A model generated the notes under the pieces. It was not told where the DNA came from. It was given only the letters and a program-made list of their open reading frames with translations, and did not search any database. A stretch of 64,000 bases of DNA from Bolinopsis microptera (lineage: Eukaryota > Ctenophora > Tentaculata > Lobata > Bolinopsidae). Location: NCBI RefSeq assembly GCF_026151205.1, contig NC_087081.1, forward strand, positions 9,735,113 through 9,799,112. The letters are read 5' to 3'. A program made the position numbers and the translations under genes. How positions within the stretch are numbered: the stretch's first letter is position 1; each line of letters opens with the position of its first letter. This document shows, piece after piece, positions 62,636 through 64,000 of the stretch.

Positions 62636-62835
62636 CTTGTGATATTTCAATTTGCAACCTAATTCTCGGGGAGTAGTTTTCCTCGAACCATTATAAATCA
62701 GAGAAGTTATATTGATCTGAAAGTTTGTGTATTGAACATGCATTACTCGGTCATTTTCCTATCTATTCCAAGAACTGCACTCACTGCCAAAAGCATCAAA
62801 GCAGTGACCACAACTATTTTCATAGACATGTTCAT
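62636..62835 (-). CDS. Candidate signal-peptide exon of the LDLa-PLAT-TSP1 gene
   Basis: From ATG 62833-62835 the minus strand reads M-N-M-S-M-K-I-V-V-V-T-A-L-M-L-L-A-V-S-A: a Lys followed by a hydrophobic stretch and small residues, a typical secretory signal. This frame stops at 62743. A second frame, offset by one, is open from about 62757 to a donor CACAAG|GTAAAC at 62636 and reads H-V-Q-Y-T-N-F-Q-I-N-I-T-S-L-I-Y-N-G-S, not unlike the start of the PLAT-like exon. Either a one-base frameshift joins them or the signal exon ends at an earlier donor (GCA|GTGAGT near 62784). It is the only plausible start found upstream of the LDLa exon. Confidence 0.5.
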
Positions 62836-64000
62836 TCTCTAGTCTGTTATTCTGGAAAGTGGAATATTGTAAAAAGGATAAAAAACGAATTTCAAAGTGG
62901 AAGCTGACCTTTGTGCCACAATTAAAATTGAATAAATCGTTCAAAACGCGGTTATTGATATTCTGATAATTTTTAATAGTTATTTATAAAAATGGAACCA
63001 GTCATCCTAAATGGAAATGTTTAAAAGCTTTATAATAACAGTTCAGTCTTTTAAAAGTTGTACGGAAAAGTTGAACAAATTAAATTCTTTCATATTCTGT
63101 CATAATCATAATTATTTGATAACACTTCAAAGCTACCCAAGTCCCAAATGTATTACTCAACAGATTTTCCGGACGATTGATTCTCATATTAATGGTATAA
63201 TATAGATTTTATTCGTACATGGGTATTTACTGAAGTACTGGACTCAGCCTGTCATTCCGACGCAGAAAAAGACAGATGTCTCAGGTACATATCATATGCA
63301 TATGGGCAGTTGTTGCACCGCGCAATACAATAGGCAGTTTAGGCACCACTTCTCACAAAGTACGCCATTATGATAACAAAATACCGCTGATCATTATAGG
63401 ATTGGACAATAACTAATACTAATAGCTCCCACCACAGCTTTTGAGGGAATATGATGTGCAATAGAAGGGGGGATCGAATTCTACCTTGTTTTATTTTTTT
63501 AATCTGAAGATGATGTTTAATCTTAAAATGTCCGAGACAGAGTTGTGAGGTTTTTAGAACAAACATAACCGGGGCAGTGCAGCCATGACGAGAGAGGGGT
63601 CAGATCATATCACCAAAAAGTGACGTATAATTATTGGTGTGATCCATCAGTAGAATTTAATTGACCTATAGAAATGGGCTAGATATAGGGTAGAGTTCAC
63701 ATGTCAATTATGTACATCCTAGCTGTTAACATGATCTTTAAGATTTGTCTGATCGACTCGTAGATCACCTAAAAGACGAGAGCTCTTGCTAATGGGGTGG
63801 TTCTATTATTAAGGGACGTGAGACTTTCGTGTCGAAAGCTTGCAAGGGGAGTATATATATACTAGAAGATGAAAAATAAATTATGAACCAATCTATCGCA
63901 GTATGATTTATGAAGTATCGCATCTACAACCTAAAGATGCAACTTGTATCCAACTACAAGTACAAGTTAGCTAAGTATAAAGACAAAGTGCCGTTCGCTG
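62836..64000. other. Right flank without recognised gene
   Basis: AT-rich. cagcctgtcattccg at about 63246 is a fragment of the module in FB2 and at 36151-36230. Small frames at 63011-63566 show no domain. This could hold the promoter of the minus-strand gene. Confidence 0.4.

Overview
The window is AT-rich, intron-bearing metazoan nuclear DNA. The evidence is spliced host genes with LDL-receptor class A (LDLa), thrombospondin type 1 (TSP1), PLAT-like and IQ domains, class A GPCRs, non-LTR and Penelope-like retroelements, and very many inverted-repeat DNA elements. The mix suits an invertebrate, possibly an early-branching marine one. I cannot name the species from sequence alone.

Layout. 1-6.4 kb: plus-strand cluster of class A GPCR genes: the last codons of one copy at the window edge and two nearly complete paralogs (3278-4336, 5403-6413), with a foldback element (2448-2988) between the first and second. 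8.3-12.3 kb and 18.9-22.7 kb: two copies, in opposite orientation, of one ~4 kb foldback element whose ends are arrays of a ~10-bp repeat and which carries a (TG)n tract; each has a perfect 8-bp target duplication. 13.6-32.5 kb: a plus-strand gene for a small protein with three IQ (calmodulin-binding) motifs, about 109 residues over five exons. The second giant element lies in its first intron and a 61-bp minisatellite fills its last intron. 23-28 kb: tandem repeats and an evenly spaced CACGTG cluster. 33-35.4 kb: two minus-strand exons (TSP1 and a terminal exon) of one gene. 36-41 kb: a dense patch of short inverted-repeat elements, many with clear 8- or 9-bp duplications. 42-62.8 kb: a minus-strand multi-exon gene, 5' to 3': signal-peptide exon, LDLa (split by an insertion), PLAT-like domain in two exons, TSP1, then three LDLa exons, the last with the stop at 42002. 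A decayed non-LTR retrotransposon (44.1-48.6 kb), a nearly intact Penelope-like element (49.4-52.5 kb) and a third foldback element (53.4-56.2 kb) lie in its introns.

How the parts fit. All modular exons of the minus-strand gene use phase-1 boundaries except one phase-0 junction inside the PLAT-like domain, so the chain can be joined without breaking frame. This is the strongest argument that it is one real gene. The most unusual theme is a set of foldback elements, in three unrelated sequence families, whose terminal inverted repeats are minisatellite arrays around a simple-sequence or unique core, with 8- or 9-bp duplications and no recognisable transposase.

Limits. Exon calls rest on splice-site form, phase and domain motifs read by eye. 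Repeat boundaries are firm where a target duplication is stated and approximate elsewhere.
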